64,000 bases of DNA from Arenibacterium halophilum (GCF_005938225.1 NZ_VCPC01000003.1:434001-498000); one strand, 5' to 3'. Positions 32,002-42,738 are shown, numbered from the stretch's first letter. Numbers and translations are program-made. The notes: a model not told the origin generated them from the letters alone.

Positions 32002-32445
32002 TCAGTCGAACTTGCGCGAGGGGGCCAGCACCGTGGCCTCACCGGCAAGCACCTTCTTGCCATCCACCTTGCAGACGCAATCCAGTTGCACCCGGCGCTT
32101 GGCGATGTCGATGCCGATCACCGTGACCTCGGCCAGCACGGTATCGCCGGGGCGCACGGGGGCCAGGAACTTCAGCGTCTGCCCCATGTAGACGGTGCCA
32201 TGCCCCGGCAGCTGTTCGCCGATCACGGCGGAAATCAACCCGGCGGTCAGCATTCCGTGGGCGATGCGGCCCTCGAAGATCGTGTCGCGGGCATAGGCAT
32301 CGTCAAGATGCACCGGGTTCCGGTCGGTCGAGACTTCGGCGAACATTTCGATATCGGCATCGGTCACGGTTTTGCGCAGATGGCGCGACATGCCCATCTC
32401 GATATCTTCGATACAGATCGTGCCCCGGGGGAAATTGTCCAACAT
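32002..32445 (-). CDS. MaoC family (R)-specific enoyl-CoA hydratase
   Basis: 147 residues from ATG at 32445 with GAGGG 6 bp upstream. It is a single hot-dog domain with the catalytic pair in STDRNPVHLDDAYAR (D-x4-H) and GRIAHGMLTAGLIS. Enzymes of this size (PhaJ type) hydrate trans-2-enoyl-CoA to (R)-3-hydroxyacyl-CoA, linking beta-oxidation to polyhydroxyalkanoate. The substrate chain length cannot be told. A 35-bp palindrome lies 47 bp upstream of the start. Confidence 0.88.
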   Translation of the reverse strand: MLDNFPRGTICIEDIEMGMSRHLRKTVTDADIEMFAEVSTDRNPVHLDDAYARDTIFEGRIAHGMLTAGLISAVIGEQLPGHGTVYMGQTLKFLAPVRPGDTVLAEVTVIGIDIAKRRVQLDCVCKVDGKKVLAGEATVLAPSRKFD

Positions 32446-32491
32446 CTGACCCTCGCAATTTGACTGGCGAGGCAACATTTGTTCGATAAAG

Positions 32492-32526
32492 GCGCTCGCG
32501 AGGTAATTTAATTACTTCGCAAGCGC
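32492..32526. promoter_or_regulatory. 35-bp near-perfect palindrome upstream of maoC
   Basis: The arms GCGCTCGCGAGGTAATT (32492-32508) and AATTACTTCGCAAGCGC (32510-32526) match at 15 of 17 positions around a single central base. It lies between the HAD phosphatase stop and the MaoC start, 47 bp before the latter. No T-run follows, so it is better explained as an operator for a dimeric regulator than as a terminator. The regulator is not identified. Confidence 0.6.
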
Positions 32527-32553
32527 AGAAAGTCAACCGTTTTCAGGGCGGGA

Positions 32554-33429
32554 TCAGCGCAGAAAGCCGATGGCAAAGGTCGGGCTGATCAGTTCGCGTT
32601 GTAGAAAGCTGTCGAGCGCGTCCGGGTCCGGTTGATCGGTCGTGCGCGTGTCGGCGGCGGCCAGCCCGCCGGTGATGAACAGCGAATCGATATCCTCGCC
32701 CATGGCGCCCTGAATATCGGTGTGCGGCCCGTCGCCAATGGCAAGGATGCGCCCATCCGGAACCTGCTTGCCAATCTCGGCCAGCCGCTGCCGGGCAAGA
32801 TCATAGACCGGAGGATGCGGTTTGCCGAAATACAGGCTCTCTCCGCCCATCTCGGTGTAAAGCCGCGCCAGCGCCCCTGCGCACCATTCCCGCCGTTCAC
32901 CCCGGTCCACCACGATATCGGGGTTGGCGCACAGCAACTTAATCCCTTTTTGTTTGGCATAGAGAAATTCGGGCCGGTTCACCTCGGGGTCGGAATGAGG
33001 GTCGAAAGGGCCAAGGCAAACGATGCCTTCGGCCTGATCCAGCGGCACCCGTTCGATGGCAATCGGGTCGGTGACGATTTTCGGCGGGTCGAAGAACGCC
33101 ATGTCGATCGCTTCCGATCCCATGAACCAGACCTTTTGACCAACCGCGCCCCGAAACATTGCCGCGCGCGCACTGTCGCCCGATGTTGTGATGGTATCCC
33201 AGCAATCGTGCGGCACGCCAAATCCATCCAGCTGTTGTTCGACACTGTCGCGCGGGCGCGGCGCGTTCGTCACCAGAACCACGGTGCCGCCGCGCTGGCG
33301 ATAGGCCTGCAAGGCGGTACAGGCATCGGGCAGCGCCTTGACCCCGTCATGCACACAGCCCCACAGATCGACGAACAGCGCGTCATAGGTGTCGGAAATT
33401 TCCGCAAGGGACTGGACGATCCGGGTCAT
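32554..33429 (-). CDS. HAD-type sugar phosphatase (TIGR01459-like, subfamily IIA)
   Basis: 291 residues from ATG at 33429; the frame is open further upstream but that part has no family features. Motifs are DALFVDLWGCVHDG (nucleophile aspartate), VLVTNAPRP, and FGKPHPPVYDLA followed by ILAIGDGPHTDIQGA, giving a complete HAD active site. It belongs to the NagD-like group acting on small phosphate esters. The substrate is unknown. Confidence 0.88.
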   Translation of the reverse strand: MTRIVQSLAEISDTYDALFVDLWGCVHDGVKALPDACTALQAYRQRGGTVVLVTNAPRPRDSVEQQLDGFGVPHDCWDTITTSGDSARAAMFRGAVGQKVWFMGSEAIDMAFFDPPKIVTDPIAIERVPLDQAEGIVCLGPFDPHSDPEVNRPEFLYAKQKGIKLLCANPDIVVDRGERREWCAGALARLYTEMGGESLYFGKPHPPVYDLARQRLAEIGKQVPDGRILAIGDGPHTDIQGAMGEDIDSLFITGGLAAADTRTTDQPDPDALDSFLQRELISPTFAIGFLR

Positions 33430-33503
33430 GACAAGCCTTTCACTGGTTCTTCGATTGAGCGTTGCATGACAAATAGCACCCGCCTGCACCAGAGCGAATG
33501 CCC

Positions 33504-33941
33504 CTAATAGGCGCTTTTGAAGAACTTCGGCGGTTTGCGGTGGCGTCGGGGCAGTTTCGGCCCGGCGCTGGACAGACTCCAGTCCATCTCGGACAGCGAC
33601 ACATCGGGCAAAGACAGGCTGGGCAACGTCAGATCGGGCAGCCGATGGGGCAGAACCCCGTATTGAACGCCCGCGGTGACAAGGCAGGCGCTCACCAACC
33701 ACCAGCGCGGAATGCGGTTCAGCCGAGACCGGAACGGCTCTTTCCGTGTCTTGTGGCGAAACACCCGTTGCGCCCGCTTTGCGCCGAACCAGCCCCCGGC
33801 AAAGGCCAGCAGCCAGAGGTGAAATTCCGATAGCCGCCAGTCACCGGTCAACGCGCGCCGCTTGTCCGAGCGCATGGCGGAGTAGGCCCAAAGGTTCATG
33901 CAGATGAAATAGAGACCGAAAATGAGTAACCAAGAAATCAT
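33504..33941 (-). CDS. DUF1294 membrane protein
   Basis: 145 residues. A first membrane helix at about 3-20 precedes the DUF1294 core MRSDKRRA...WRLSEFHLWLLAFAGGWFGAKRAQRVFRHKTRKEPF, and another hydrophobic stretch lies at about 78-96. The last 45 residues are a low-complexity tail with LPDLTLPSLSLPDVS repeats and a basic end, not usual for the family. Function unknown. It lies between ppaC and the HAD phosphatase gene. Confidence 0.8.
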   Translation of the reverse strand: MISWLLIFGLYFICMNLWAYSAMRSDKRRALTGDWRLSEFHLWLLAFAGGWFGAKRAQRVFRHKTRKEPFRSRLNRIPRWWLVSACLVTAGVQYGVLPHRLPDLTLPSLSLPDVSLSEMDWSLSSAGPKLPRRHRKPPKFFKSAY

Positions 33942-33961
33942 CCGCCCGGTCTGAAACGCAA

Positions 33962-33986
33962 AAATGGCGCCAGTAAGGCGCCATTT
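33962..33986. terminator. Terminator hairpin after ppaC
   Basis: AAATGGCGCC at 33962-33971 and GGCGCCATTT at 33977-33986 pair perfectly over 10 bp around AGTAA. It lies 24 bp beyond the ppaC stop and directly before the DUF1294 gene. Its A and T flanks suit either direction, but only ppaC enters it. Confidence 0.75.
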
Positions 33987-34010
33987 CCGATGTTCGAATG
34001 GGGAAGGGGA

Positions 34011-34931
34011 TCAGACCTTGAGGTTCGGAATGATCTGCTTTTTCCGGCTCATGATGCCGGGCAGAACAACCGTGTCGCCGGTGGGCGTGGCGTCAAAGCT
34101 CTTCTCGGCCACGGTCTTCACCAGATCGTTCGGCACCAGCAGCGTGGCTTCCTCGTTCAGGATGTCGACCACGAACAGCAGCACCTGATCGGCGCCGTCT
34201 TCTTCGGCAACGCCCGGCATCGCGGCCATCAGCGCATCCTTGCGGTCCAGCACCATCTGCGGCGAGGTGGTTTCCAGCACGGACACCCGGAACTGCTTGC
34301 CGCCGACTTCGTATTCCTTGCTGTCCATGCGCAGCAGCTCGGCCTCGGAGAAGGCCGAAACATCGGACTTCGCGGCGAACATCTCGGCCGCATAGGCGGG
34401 GATCTCGATGTTCAGATCGCGGGCCAGGGATTCGGCCACGGCGCGGTCATGCGCGGTGGTGGTGGGCGAGCGGAACTCCAGCGTGTCCGACAGGATGCAG
34501 GTCAACATCGCACCCCGGATCGGCTCGGGCATCTTGGCCATGTCGTCGCCGATCAGGTCATGCATGATGGTGGCGGTACAGGCCAGCGGACGCACGGTGA
34601 TGTCGATGGGGCCTTTGGTCTCCAGGCCGCCAACCAGCTTGTGATGGTCGATAATGGCGCGGATGTCGGCGCTGTTGATGCCTGCGGGCAGCTCGGCCGG
34701 GTTGTTGGTGTCGACGATCACCACGGGCGCGTCGGCGTCCACGTCCGAGATGATCTCGGGCTTGGTCAGGTTCCAGCGGTCCAGCATGAAGGCCGCTTCG
34801 GTATTGGGCTCGCCCAGCAGGACCGGAGTTGCCGGGGTGCCCTTGATCTCGTTCAGATACCACGCCCAGATCAGCGGCGAGCCGGTGGAGTCGGTGTCGG
34901 GGGATTTATGGCCAAAAACTTGAATGTTCAT
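34011..34931 (-). CDS. ppaC: Manganese-dependent inorganic pyrophosphatase (family II)
   Basis: 306 residues from ATG at 34931, where the protein begins MNIQVFGHKSPDTDS as in family II enzymes; the frame upstream runs through repeat sequence. Metal ligands are in GHKSPDTDS, VDTNN and IIDHHK (DHH motif), with the C-terminal SRKKQIIP lysine/arginine phosphate-binding motif. It hydrolyses pyrophosphate to drive biosynthetic reactions. Terminator at 33962. Confidence 0.95.
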   Translation of the reverse strand: MNIQVFGHKSPDTDSTGSPLIWAWYLNEIKGTPATPVLLGEPNTEAAFMLDRWNLTKPEIISDVDADAPVVIVDTNNPAELPAGINSADIRAIIDHHKLVGGLETKGPIDITVRPLACTATIMHDLIGDDMAKMPEPIRGAMLTCILSDTLEFRSPTTTAHDRAVAESLARDLNIEIPAYAAEMFAAKSDVSAFSEAELLRMDSKEYEVGGKQFRVSVLETTSPQMVLDRKDALMAAMPGVAEEDGADQVLLFVVDILNEEATLLVPNDLVKTVAEKSFDATPTGDTVVLPGIMSRKKQIIPNLKV

Positions 34932-35037
34932 CGTGTCCTGCCTGCGCAATCGGGATTCGCGCGCCTTATATGCAAGGCCGGGGGGGATGTCACCTGCGGC
35001 AGAAACGCCAATGCCCGTGTGAGGGAGATGTCGGATT

Positions 35038-35153
35038 GGGGCTCTGCCCCAAACCCCGGGATATTTGTAGCCCAAAGAAGCGGGAGGCATCGCTTCTTTG
35101 GGCCGAAAATATCCTGGGGTGAATTGGCAGCAGGCCAAGAGGGGCAAAGCCCC
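35038..35153. repeat. Intergenic repeat, copy C (rearranged, long inverted repeat)
   Basis: A variant of the repeat family. GGGGCTCTGCCCC (35038-35050) is followed by a long inverted repeat at 35053-35120: ACCCCGGGATATTT...GCCCAAAGAAGC, a 10-bp loop, then GCTTCTTTGGGC...AAATATCCTGGGGT. A final GGGGCAAAGCCCC lies at 35141-35153. The arms are the CTTCTTTGGG and AAATATCC core of the other copies in inverted duplicate. Unlike the other copies it lies between divergent genes, ppaC and DUF2161. Confidence 0.75.
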
Positions 35154-35203
35154 TGCACCGCTTTCGAATTGGCGCGCGGATGCTGCGATGGTACGCAATC
35201 GCG

Positions 35204-35935
35204 ATGACCCAGACCTCGGAAACCGCACTTTACCTGCCCGTGAAGGCTCTGCTGGAACGGCAAGGGTACGAGGTGAAGGGCGAGGTTGGCGCCGCAGATG
35301 TCGTTGCGCGGCGCGGAGAAGAGCCGCCGGTGATCGTCGAGTTGAAGTTGCGATTTTCGCTGTCGCTGTTTCATCAGGCGATCGCTCGGATGGCGATCAG
35401 CGATCTTGTCTATATCTGTGTGCCGCTTCCGCAAGGTCGTACGGCGCGGCGGACGCTGAAGGACAACCGGGCATTGTGCCGGCGGTTGGGGCTGGGGTTG
35501 ATCACGGTGCGTCCGGACGGACGGGCCGAAGTGCAATGCGATCCGGGGCCTTTTGCGCCGCGCAAATCAAAAAAACGCGCCGCGCGGCTGCTGCGCGAAT
35601 TCGATGCCTTGCGCGGGGATCCGAACGATGGCGGGGCAACGCGGCACGGGATCGTCACCGCGTACCGGCAGGATGCGGTGATCTGTGCGCGGCACCTTGC
35701 CGAGCATGGGCAATCCCGTGGCTCCGACATCAAGAAGTCGGCAGGCATCGCGCGGGCCACGCGGATCATGGCCGACAATCACTACGGCTGGTTTGAACGT
35801 ATCCGCACGGGCGTGTATGATCTGACCGATGCCGGACGGCGTGGGCTGGCGGATTGGGCCGAGTCGATGCCGGATCAGGAGCCCGATCAGGGTGATGGGC
35901 CGGTGACATCGCAAGCGCGCGCTCCGCAGTCATGA
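35204..35935 (+). CDS. DUF2161 family PD-(D/E)XK nuclease-like protein
   Basis: 243 residues from ATG at 35204, where the protein starts TQTSETALYLPVKALLERQGYEVKGEV as expected for the family. The N-terminal half has a restriction-endonuclease-like core: GAADVVAR (aspartate) and VIVELKLRFSLSLFHQA (E-x-K). The C-terminal half, GIVTAYRQDAVICARHLAEHG...ATRIMADNHYGWFERIRTGVYDLTDAG, resembles a winged helix. No biochemical role is established. The start lacks a clear ribosome binding site. Confidence 0.75.
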   Translation: MTQTSETALYLPVKALLERQGYEVKGEVGAADVVARRGEEPPVIVELKLRFSLSLFHQAIARMAISDLVYICVPLPQGRTARRTLKDNRALCRRLGLGLITVRPDGRAEVQCDPGPFAPRKSKKRAARLLREFDALRGDPNDGGATRHGIVTAYRQDAVICARHLAEHGQSRGSDIKKSAGIARATRIMADNHYGWFERIRTGVYDLTDAGRRGLADWAESMPDQEPDQGDGPVTSQARAPQS

Positions 35936-35952
35936 AAATTCGCCGCTCCCTG

Positions 35953-35981
35953 TTGACTCGCCCGATTTCGGTGCCTAGCTA
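35953..35981 (+). promoter_or_regulatory. Promoter of groESL
   Basis: TTGACT at 35953-35958 and TAGCTA at 35976-35981 are separated by 17 bp. Transcription would start at about 35988, inside the CIRCE operator that follows. Confidence 0.75.
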
Positions 35982-35988
35982 TGCGCCG

Positions 35989-36015
35989 TTAGCACTCGGG
36001 GAGGTCGAGTGCTAA
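35989..36015 (+). promoter_or_regulatory. CIRCE operator (HrcA binding site)
   Basis: A perfect CIRCE element, TTAGCACTC-N9-GAGTGCTAA, at 35989-36015. HrcA repressor bound here blocks transcription of groESL and is released on heat shock when GroEL is occupied. It lies directly downstream of the promoter and 68 bp before groES. Confidence 0.97.
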
Positions 36016-36082
36016 CGATCCCGCGGGTAAGCCCCAAGGGGTCTGACGGATAACAAACTTTGAGCCTCAAGGAGCTGCAAAG

Positions 36083-36370
36083 ATGGCATTGAAACCGCTT
36101 CATGACCGGGTGCTGGTGCGCCGTGTGCAAAGCGAAGAGAAAACGTCCGGTGGGCTGATCATTCCCGATAGCGCCAAGGAAAAGCCAAGCGAAGGCGAAG
36201 TCGTCGCATGTGGCGATGGTGCCCGCAAGGATAACGGTGAGCTGATCGCGATGGCCGTGAAGGCCGGTGACCGCATCCTGTTCGGCAAATGGTCGGGCAC
36301 CGAAGTCACCGTTGCAGGCGAAGAACTGCTGATGATGAAGGAAAGCGACATCATGGGGATCATCGAATAA
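36083..36370 (+). CDS. groES: Co-chaperonin GroES
   Basis: 95 residues, the usual length. It starts [13 protein letters not shown] and has the mobile-loop region [18 protein letters not shown]. GroES caps the GroEL ring during protein folding. It is first gene of groESL under promoter and CIRCE, 84 bp before groEL. Confidence 0.99.
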   Translation: MALKPLHDRVLVRRVQSEEKTSGGLIIPDSAKEKPSEGEVVACGDGARKDNGELIAMAVKAGDRILFGKWSGTEVTVAGEELLMMKESDIMGIIE

Positions 36371-36427
36371 GCCACCGGGCTGTTCGACCGGCGGGCCTGC
36401 CCCGCCACCCAAGATCGCAACACGTAA

Positions 36428-38101
<1,674 letters not shown>

Positions 38102-38124
38102 TCGCCCTGCTTTGCAGACTTGGG

Positions 38125-38152
38125 AAAGGGGTCGCCTAGGCGGCCCCTTTTT
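38125..38152 (+). terminator. Rho-independent terminator of groESL
   Basis: AAAGGGGTCGCC at 38125-38136 and GGCGGCCCCTTT at 38139-38150 form a 12-bp stem (with one G-T pair) and are followed by further Ts. It begins 24 bp after the groEL stop. Confidence 0.88.
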
Positions 38153-38186
38153 CGTATTCGACACCAGTCAGACAAAGGGTTCGAAC

Positions 38187-38669
38187 ATGGTGATGTCCCC
38201 CGATTTCCTGCGCGAGCTGCGCCGCGGCGAAGAACCCGCCGTCGATGCGCTGCTGCGCGCCGCGTTCGATGGCGCCGAAGAGGCCGAGCTGGTCAAGGCG
38301 CTGCGCCGCAGCGGCGACATGGCGGGCGAACAGGTGATGGCCGCCGATGGTGACATCGTCGCCTACCTGGCACTGTCGCGGATGGTCGCGCCGAAAGGCT
38401 GGCTGTGCCTTGCCCCCGTCGCGGTGCACCCCGATTGGCAGGGGCGACGCATCGGGCGGCGCATGGTCGGGCTGATCAGCGAATGGGCGCGGCTCTCGGG
38501 CACCACGGTGGTGGTGCTGGGGCAGGTGCCGTTCTACGAACGCGCCGGGTTCAGCGTGGCCAGGGCGGCACAGCTGACCTCGCCCTATCCGATCGACCAC
38601 ACCCTGCTGGCCGGTCCGGGAACCGACGCGCCCAAGGCCACGCTGACCTATCCGCGCGCCTTCGGCTAA
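38187..38669 (+). CDS. GNAT family N-acetyltransferase
   Basis: 160 residues from ATG at 38187, with AAAGGG 8 bp upstream. The acetyl-CoA loop is seen in LAPVAVHPDWQGRRIGRRMV (V-x-P-x-x-Q-x-x-G-x-G/R), followed by VVVLGQVPFYERAGF. This is the YhbS-like type of GNAT enzyme. The substrate is unknown. It follows groESL after a terminator. Confidence 0.85.
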   Translation: MVMSPDFLRELRRGEEPAVDALLRAAFDGAEEAELVKALRRSGDMAGEQVMAADGDIVAYLALSRMVAPKGWLCLAPVAVHPDWQGRRIGRRMVGLISEWARLSGTTVVVLGQVPFYERAGFSVARAAQLTSPYPIDHTLLAGPGTDAPKATLTYPRAFG

Positions 38670-38699
38670 GCCCGCTTTCCCACGGGCCGCATTCGGCGT

Positions 38700-39500
38700 A
38701 TGGCAGGCGCCATGCGATGGTTGGCCGCTTTCCTGATGATCCTGATGTCCCCGGTGGCGCGCGCCGCCGAGGGCGACTGCGTGATCCTGCTGCACGGGCT
38801 GGCGCGCAGCGAAACCTCTTTCGCGGTGATGGAACAGGTGCTGCGCGGGCGCGGCTATGTCGTGGTGCGCCCGGGTTATCCCTCGACCGATCTGCCCATC
38901 GGCGCGCTGGCGGAACAGACGCTGCCCGCCGCGACCGAGGCCTGTGGCGCGCGAGTCATCCACTTTGTCACCCATTCGATGGGGGGAATTCTGGTGCGCG
39001 ACTGGCTGCGCTTTGCCCGGCCGGCGCGCCTGGGTCGCGTGGTGATGCTCAGCCCACCGAATGCGGGCAGCGAATTGGTGGACGAACTTGGCGACTGGGA
39101 GGTGTTCGGCCTTTTGAACGGACCGGCCGGCCTGCAACTGGGCACCGGCGCGAACAGCCTGCCGCGCCGCTTGCCTCCGGTCGATTTCCCGCTGGGGGTG
39201 ATCGCGGGCAGCAACACGCTGAACCCGGTGTTTTCCGCGCTGATTCCGGGCCCGGATGATGGCAAGGTTTCGGTCGCGTCGACCCGGGTGGATGGTATGG
39301 CGGATCACATCGTTCTGCCTGTCACCCATACCTTCATGATGAACAATCCCCGCGTCATCGCAGAAGCGATCCATTTTATCGAGCAGGGGCGCTTTGACCC
39401 CGAGATTTCGTGGCTGGACGCGCTGTTCGGCAATATCGCAACGGCCTGCGCCAGCGGGGCCGACTGTTCCGACGACACAAAAGGAAACCCCAGCCGATGA
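38700..39500 (+). CDS. Exported lipase-like alpha/beta hydrolase
   Basis: 266 residues with a signal peptide of about 22 residues ([22 protein letters not shown]). The strand [15 protein letters not shown], the elbow [15 protein letters not shown] and a late histidine ([11 protein letters not shown]) complete a serine-hydrolase triad typical of periplasmic lipase/esterase proteins. The substrate is unknown. Its stop overlaps the start of phnM (ATGA at 39497-39500). Confidence 0.85.
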   Translation: MAGAMRWLAAFLMILMSPVARAAEGDCVILLHGLARSETSFAVMEQVLRGRGYVVVRPGYPSTDLPIGALAEQTLPAATEACGARVIHFVTHSMGGILVRDWLRFARPARLGRVVMLSPPNAGSELVDELGDWEVFGLLNGPAGLQLGTGANSLPRRLPPVDFPLGVIAGSNTLNPVFSALIPGPDDGKVSVASTRVDGMADHIVLPVTHTFMMNNPRVIAEAIHFIEQGRFDPEISWLDALFGNIATACASGADCSDDTKGNPSR

Positions 39501-40654
39501 AGGCGCTTGATCTCGATTTTACCGGCGCACAGGTTCTGGTGCCGGGGCAGGGGCTTGCTCGCGCCCGGCTGTCAATGGCCGACGGGCGCATTGCCGATGC
39601 GCCCGTGGGCCGCGCGGTCGATGCCTCGGGGTACCTGCTGCTGCCCGGCATCGTCGACATCCACGGGGATGCGTTCGAACGCCACCTTGCCCCGCGGCGG
39701 GGCGCCGCGCCCGACATGGCCGAAGGCGTCGCCAGCGTCGCAGCCGAACTCGCGGCGAACGGCATCACGACCGGCGTCATCGCCCAATTCCACAGCTGGG
39801 AAGGGGGCTTGCGCGGCCCCGACCACGCCGCCCGCGTGTTTACCGCGCTCCGTGACGCTGGCAACATCCACGGCACCGATATGCGCCCGCAGCTGCGGTT
39901 TGAAATCGGCCAGTTAGAGGCTTATGACACCCTGCCCGACTGGCTGGCACAGTGGGATGTCGGATACCTCGTTTACAACGATCACCTGCCGCACGACCGG
40001 CTCGCACAGGGCAAAACGCCACCCCGGCTGACGGGACAGGCGCTGAAAGCGGGACGAAATCCCGAAAAGCACCTTGCCATGCTGATGGACATGCACCGCC
40101 GCTACCCCGAAGTGCCAAAGGCGCTGGATGATCTCTCTGCTCGCCTGCGCGCCCAGGGCGTGACACTGGGCTACCACGATGCCCGGACTGCACCTGAATG
40201 TGTCGCCATGAAGACACGCGGCGCAGCCCTCGCGGAATTCCCCGAAACGCCCCAGGCAGCGCAGGCGGCGCGCGATCTGGGGCAAGGGGTAATCATGGGC
40301 GCTCCGAACACCGTGCGCGGCAGTTCTCAACGCGGTAACGCCTCTGCCCGAGATATGATCGCCGCCGGGCTGTGTGATGCGCTTGCGTCCGACTATCACT
40401 ACCCCGCACTGCGGGCGGCTGTGTTCGAATGCGTCGATTCCGGGATGTGTACGTTCGAGCAGGGCTGGGCGCTTGTCTCCACCGGCCCGGCGCGGCTTTT
40501 GGGGCTGGAGGACCGCGGCACGCTTCGTCCTGGTCTACGGGCAGACATCACTGTGATCGATGAAACCACCCGCCGCGTCGCTGCCTGTTTTGCCGGCGGA
40601 TCGGTCACTTGTATGACCGGTGAATTCGCCAGTCGCATCTTCGCCGCACCCTGA
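39497..40654 (+). CDS. phnM: Alpha-D-ribose 1-methylphosphonate 5-triphosphate diphosphatase
   Basis: 385 residues from the ATG that overlaps the upstream stop. It is an amidohydrolase with the PhnM metal motif [16 protein letters not shown] (H-x-D), [41 protein letters not shown] and [12 protein letters not shown]. PhnM removes pyrophosphate from the C-P lyase intermediate. No other phn gene lies within view, and its partner here is a lipase-like gene, so either the C-P lyase genes are elsewhere or this copy has another substrate. Confidence 0.85.
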   Translation: MKALDLDFTGAQVLVPGQGLARARLSMADGRIADAPVGRAVDASGYLLLPGIVDIHGDAFERHLAPRRGAAPDMAEGVASVAAELAANGITTGVIAQFHSWEGGLRGPDHAARVFTALRDAGNIHGTDMRPQLRFEIGQLEAYDTLPDWLAQWDVGYLVYNDHLPHDRLAQGKTPPRLTGQALKAGRNPEKHLAMLMDMHRRYPEVPKALDDLSARLRAQGVTLGYHDARTAPECVAMKTRGAALAEFPETPQAAQAARDLGQGVIMGAPNTVRGSSQRGNASARDMIAAGLCDALASDYHYPALRAAVFECVDSGMCTFEQGWALVSTGPARLLGLEDRGTLRPGLRADITVIDETTRRVAACFAGGSVTCMTGEFASRIFAAP

Positions 40655-40691
40655 TCGCACGGCAGCAGTGACACTCTCGCAGGGCCTCTTG

Positions 40692-40769
40692 TGGCCCAGA
40701 ACCTCTGGACCCTTTCATTATTCCCAAAATACTCCGGGGGAGTCCCGCAGGGACGGGGGCCGCGCCCCC
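40692..40769. repeat. Intergenic repeat, copy D (partial, reverse orientation)
   Basis: Reverse-oriented partial copy between the convergent phnM and purK. Read on the minus strand it has the GGGGGCGCGGCCCCC hairpin, TCCCTGCGGGA hairpin, CTCCCCCGGAGTATTTTGGG and AATGAA, but the second half (AAATATCCCCGCCGGAGG and terminal hairpin) is missing; only a GGCCCAGA remnant may remain. Confidence 0.7.
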
Positions 40770-40775
40770 TCTCCG

Positions 40776-41852
40776 CTATTTCCCCGCGCTGCGAATCCGG
40801 TTGACATGGCCCATCTTGCGGCCCGCCTTCACCTCGGTCTTGCCGTAGAGATGCAGCGCGGTCGCCGATTCCTTCGCCAAGTCGTGGGCGCCCAGAACGG
40901 CCTCGCCGATCAGGTTTTCCATCTGAACGTCGCTGTGCCGGGTGCCATCGCCCAAGGGCCAGCCGGCCACGGCGCGGATGTGCTGTTCGAACTGGTCCAC
41001 CGCACATCCATTCTGGGTCCAATGGCCGGAATTATGGACGCGCGGGGCGATTTCGTTCACCACCAAACCGGCGTCGGTGACGAAAAGCTCGACCCCAAGG
41101 ACACCGACGTAATCCAGCGCGTTCAGGATGTTGGCAGCCAACAGCACGGCATCGCTGCGTTGGGCCGGGGTCAGCCGGGCGGGCACATCTGTGGTGTGCA
41201 GAATGCCATCCACATGCACGTTCTCGCCCGGGTCGTAACAGGCAATCTCGCCCGTCACGCCGCGTGCGGCGATGACCGAGATCTCGCGGCTGAAGGTCAC
41301 GAATCCTTCGAGGATCGCGGGGGCGCCGCGCATCTCGGCAAGCGCGCTGGCCGCGTCATCCGGCGTTTTCAGCCGCGCCTGACCTTGGCCGTCATAGCCA
41401 AAGCGGCGGGTTTTCAGGATCGCGGGCGCGCCAATGGTGGCAAGGGCGGCCTCAAGTCCGGGCAGATCAGAAATGTCCGCGAAGGGCGCGGTTTTCAGCC
41501 CCAGCCCTTGCAGGAATGTCTTCTCCGTCAGCCTGTCCTGGCTGATCCGCAGGGCTTCGCGGCCCGGGCGGATCATTGCCTTGGAGTCCAGCAGGTCCAG
41601 TGCGGCGGTTGGGATGTTTTCAAACTCGTAGGTCACCACATCGACCGAATCGGCGAAGGCAGCCAATGCGGCCTCATCCTCGTAGCTGGCAGTGGTCACG
41701 CGATGCGCCACGTCGCCCGCGGGCGGGTTGGCGCCCGGTTCGTAGATATGCGTGCGCAACCCCAGCCGCGAGGCGGCGGCCGAGAGCATACGCCCCAGTT
41801 GCCCGCCCCCAAGAATGCCGATCGTCGCGCCAGAGGTCAGGGGATCACTCAT
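40776..41852 (-). CDS. purK: 5-(carboxyamino)imidazole ribonucleotide synthase
   Basis: 358 residues from ATG at 41852, overlapping the end of purE by 8 bp. It is an ATP-grasp enzyme with [13 protein letters not shown] at the N-terminus, [34 protein letters not shown] and [14 protein letters not shown]. It carboxylates AIR to N5-CAIR in purine synthesis and hands it to PurE. Confidence 0.96.
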   Translation of the reverse strand: MSDPLTSGATIGILGGGQLGRMLSAAASRLGLRTHIYEPGANPPAGDVAHRVTTASYEDEAALAAFADSVDVVTYEFENIPTAALDLLDSKAMIRPGREALRISQDRLTEKTFLQGLGLKTAPFADISDLPGLEAALATIGAPAILKTRRFGYDGQGQARLKTPDDAASALAEMRGAPAILEGFVTFSREISVIAARGVTGEIACYDPGENVHVDGILHTTDVPARLTPAQRSDAVLLAANILNALDYVGVLGVELFVTDAGLVVNEIAPRVHNSGHWTQNGCAVDQFEQHIRAVAGWPLGDGTRHSDVQMENLIGEAVLGAHDLAKESATALHLYGKTEVKAGRKMGHVNRIRSAGK

Positions 41853-42333
41853 CGCGGGGTTCCTCCGGGATCGAGGCCGAAAGATCAGCGCGCCATGTGT
41901 CCAGACGTTGGGCAAGCTCAGGATCACCCAAAGCAAGGATGCCCGCCGCCATCAGCCCGGCATTTGCCGCACCTGCTGCGCCGATGGCCATCGTTGCCAC
42001 CGGGTACCCTCGTGGCATCTGCAAGATCGAATAAAGCGAATCCACCCCCGAAAGCGCCCGCGTCTGCACCGGGACACCAATCACCGGCACCCGCGTTTTC
42101 GAGGCCATCATGCCCGGCAGATGCGCCGCGCCCCCGGCGCCCGCGATGATCACCTGCAAGCCGCGATCGACCGCGCCCTTGCCATAGTCCCACAGCCGGT
42201 CGGGTGTGCGATGCGCTGAAACGATGCGTTTTTCATAGGCGACGCTCAGGGCGTCGAGGATCTCGGCGGCTTCCTTCATCGTGGGCCAGTCTGACTGGCT
42301 GCCCATGATGATCCCGACCTTCACGTTCTGCAT
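41845..42333 (-). CDS. purE: 5-(carboxyamino)imidazole ribonucleotide mutase
   Basis: 162 residues. Family motifs [41 protein letters not shown] and [24 protein letters not shown] are complete, so this is the bacterial class I mutase. First gene of purEK with a promoter 20 bp upstream. Confidence 0.97.
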   Translation of the reverse strand: MQNVKVGIIMGSQSDWPTMKEAAEILDALSVAYEKRIVSAHRTPDRLWDYGKGAVDRGLQVIIAGAGGAAHLPGMMASKTRVPVIGVPVQTRALSGVDSLYSILQMPRGYPVATMAIGAAGAANAGLMAAGILALGDPELAQRLDTWRADLSASIPEEPRDE

Positions 42334-42359
42334 GTACTGCCCCCGTATCGCGAGCGCGC

Positions 42360-42387
42360 ACTATAGCCAAACGCCTGCCGCAGGCAA
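42360..42387 (-). promoter_or_regulatory. Promoter of purEK
   Basis: On the minus strand TTGCCT (42387-42382) and TATAGT (42365-42360) are separated by 16 bp. Transcription would start near 42353, about 20 nt before the purE ATG. Confidence 0.6.
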
Positions 42388-42432
42388 TCCGCGCGGCGTG
42401 TGCAAACCGATGAGCAGCCCGGGTTTTTTGCC

Positions 42433-42657
42433 TCAGGCGATGATATCGGGAGTCAGGCGGTCTTCGATGCGGGAAATCACGTCTTTCAGGCGCAGCTTCT
42501 GCTTTTTCAGGCGCTGCACGGTCAGCTGATCGGCGGTGCCGCGTTCGACCAGGGCCAGGATCGCCTCGTCAAGATCGCGATGCTGGCGGCGAAAGACCGC
42601 AAGTTCGACGGTCAGCACGTCATCCGTCTTCATCGAGATATCAAGCGGGGCGTTCAT
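42433..42657 (-). CDS. YdcH/DUF465 family small protein
   Basis: 74 residues, nearly all helical. The core HRDLDEAILALVERGTADQLTVQRLKKQKLRLKDVISRIEDRL matches the DUF465 coiled-coil pattern (H-x-x-L-D...LK-x-x-K-L-x-L-K-D). The function is unknown. It is divergent from the Hsp20 gene. Confidence 0.85.
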   Translation of the reverse strand: MNAPLDISMKTDDVLTVELAVFRRQHRDLDEAILALVERGTADQLTVQRLKKQKLRLKDVISRIEDRLTPDIIA

Positions 42658-42738
42658 CGGGCGAATCGACTCAAGTCATTGAAGGTGATGGGGAGTTTAC
42701 TCTTTTGTAACCTTTGCGCCTAGTCCTGCGGCTGCTCA

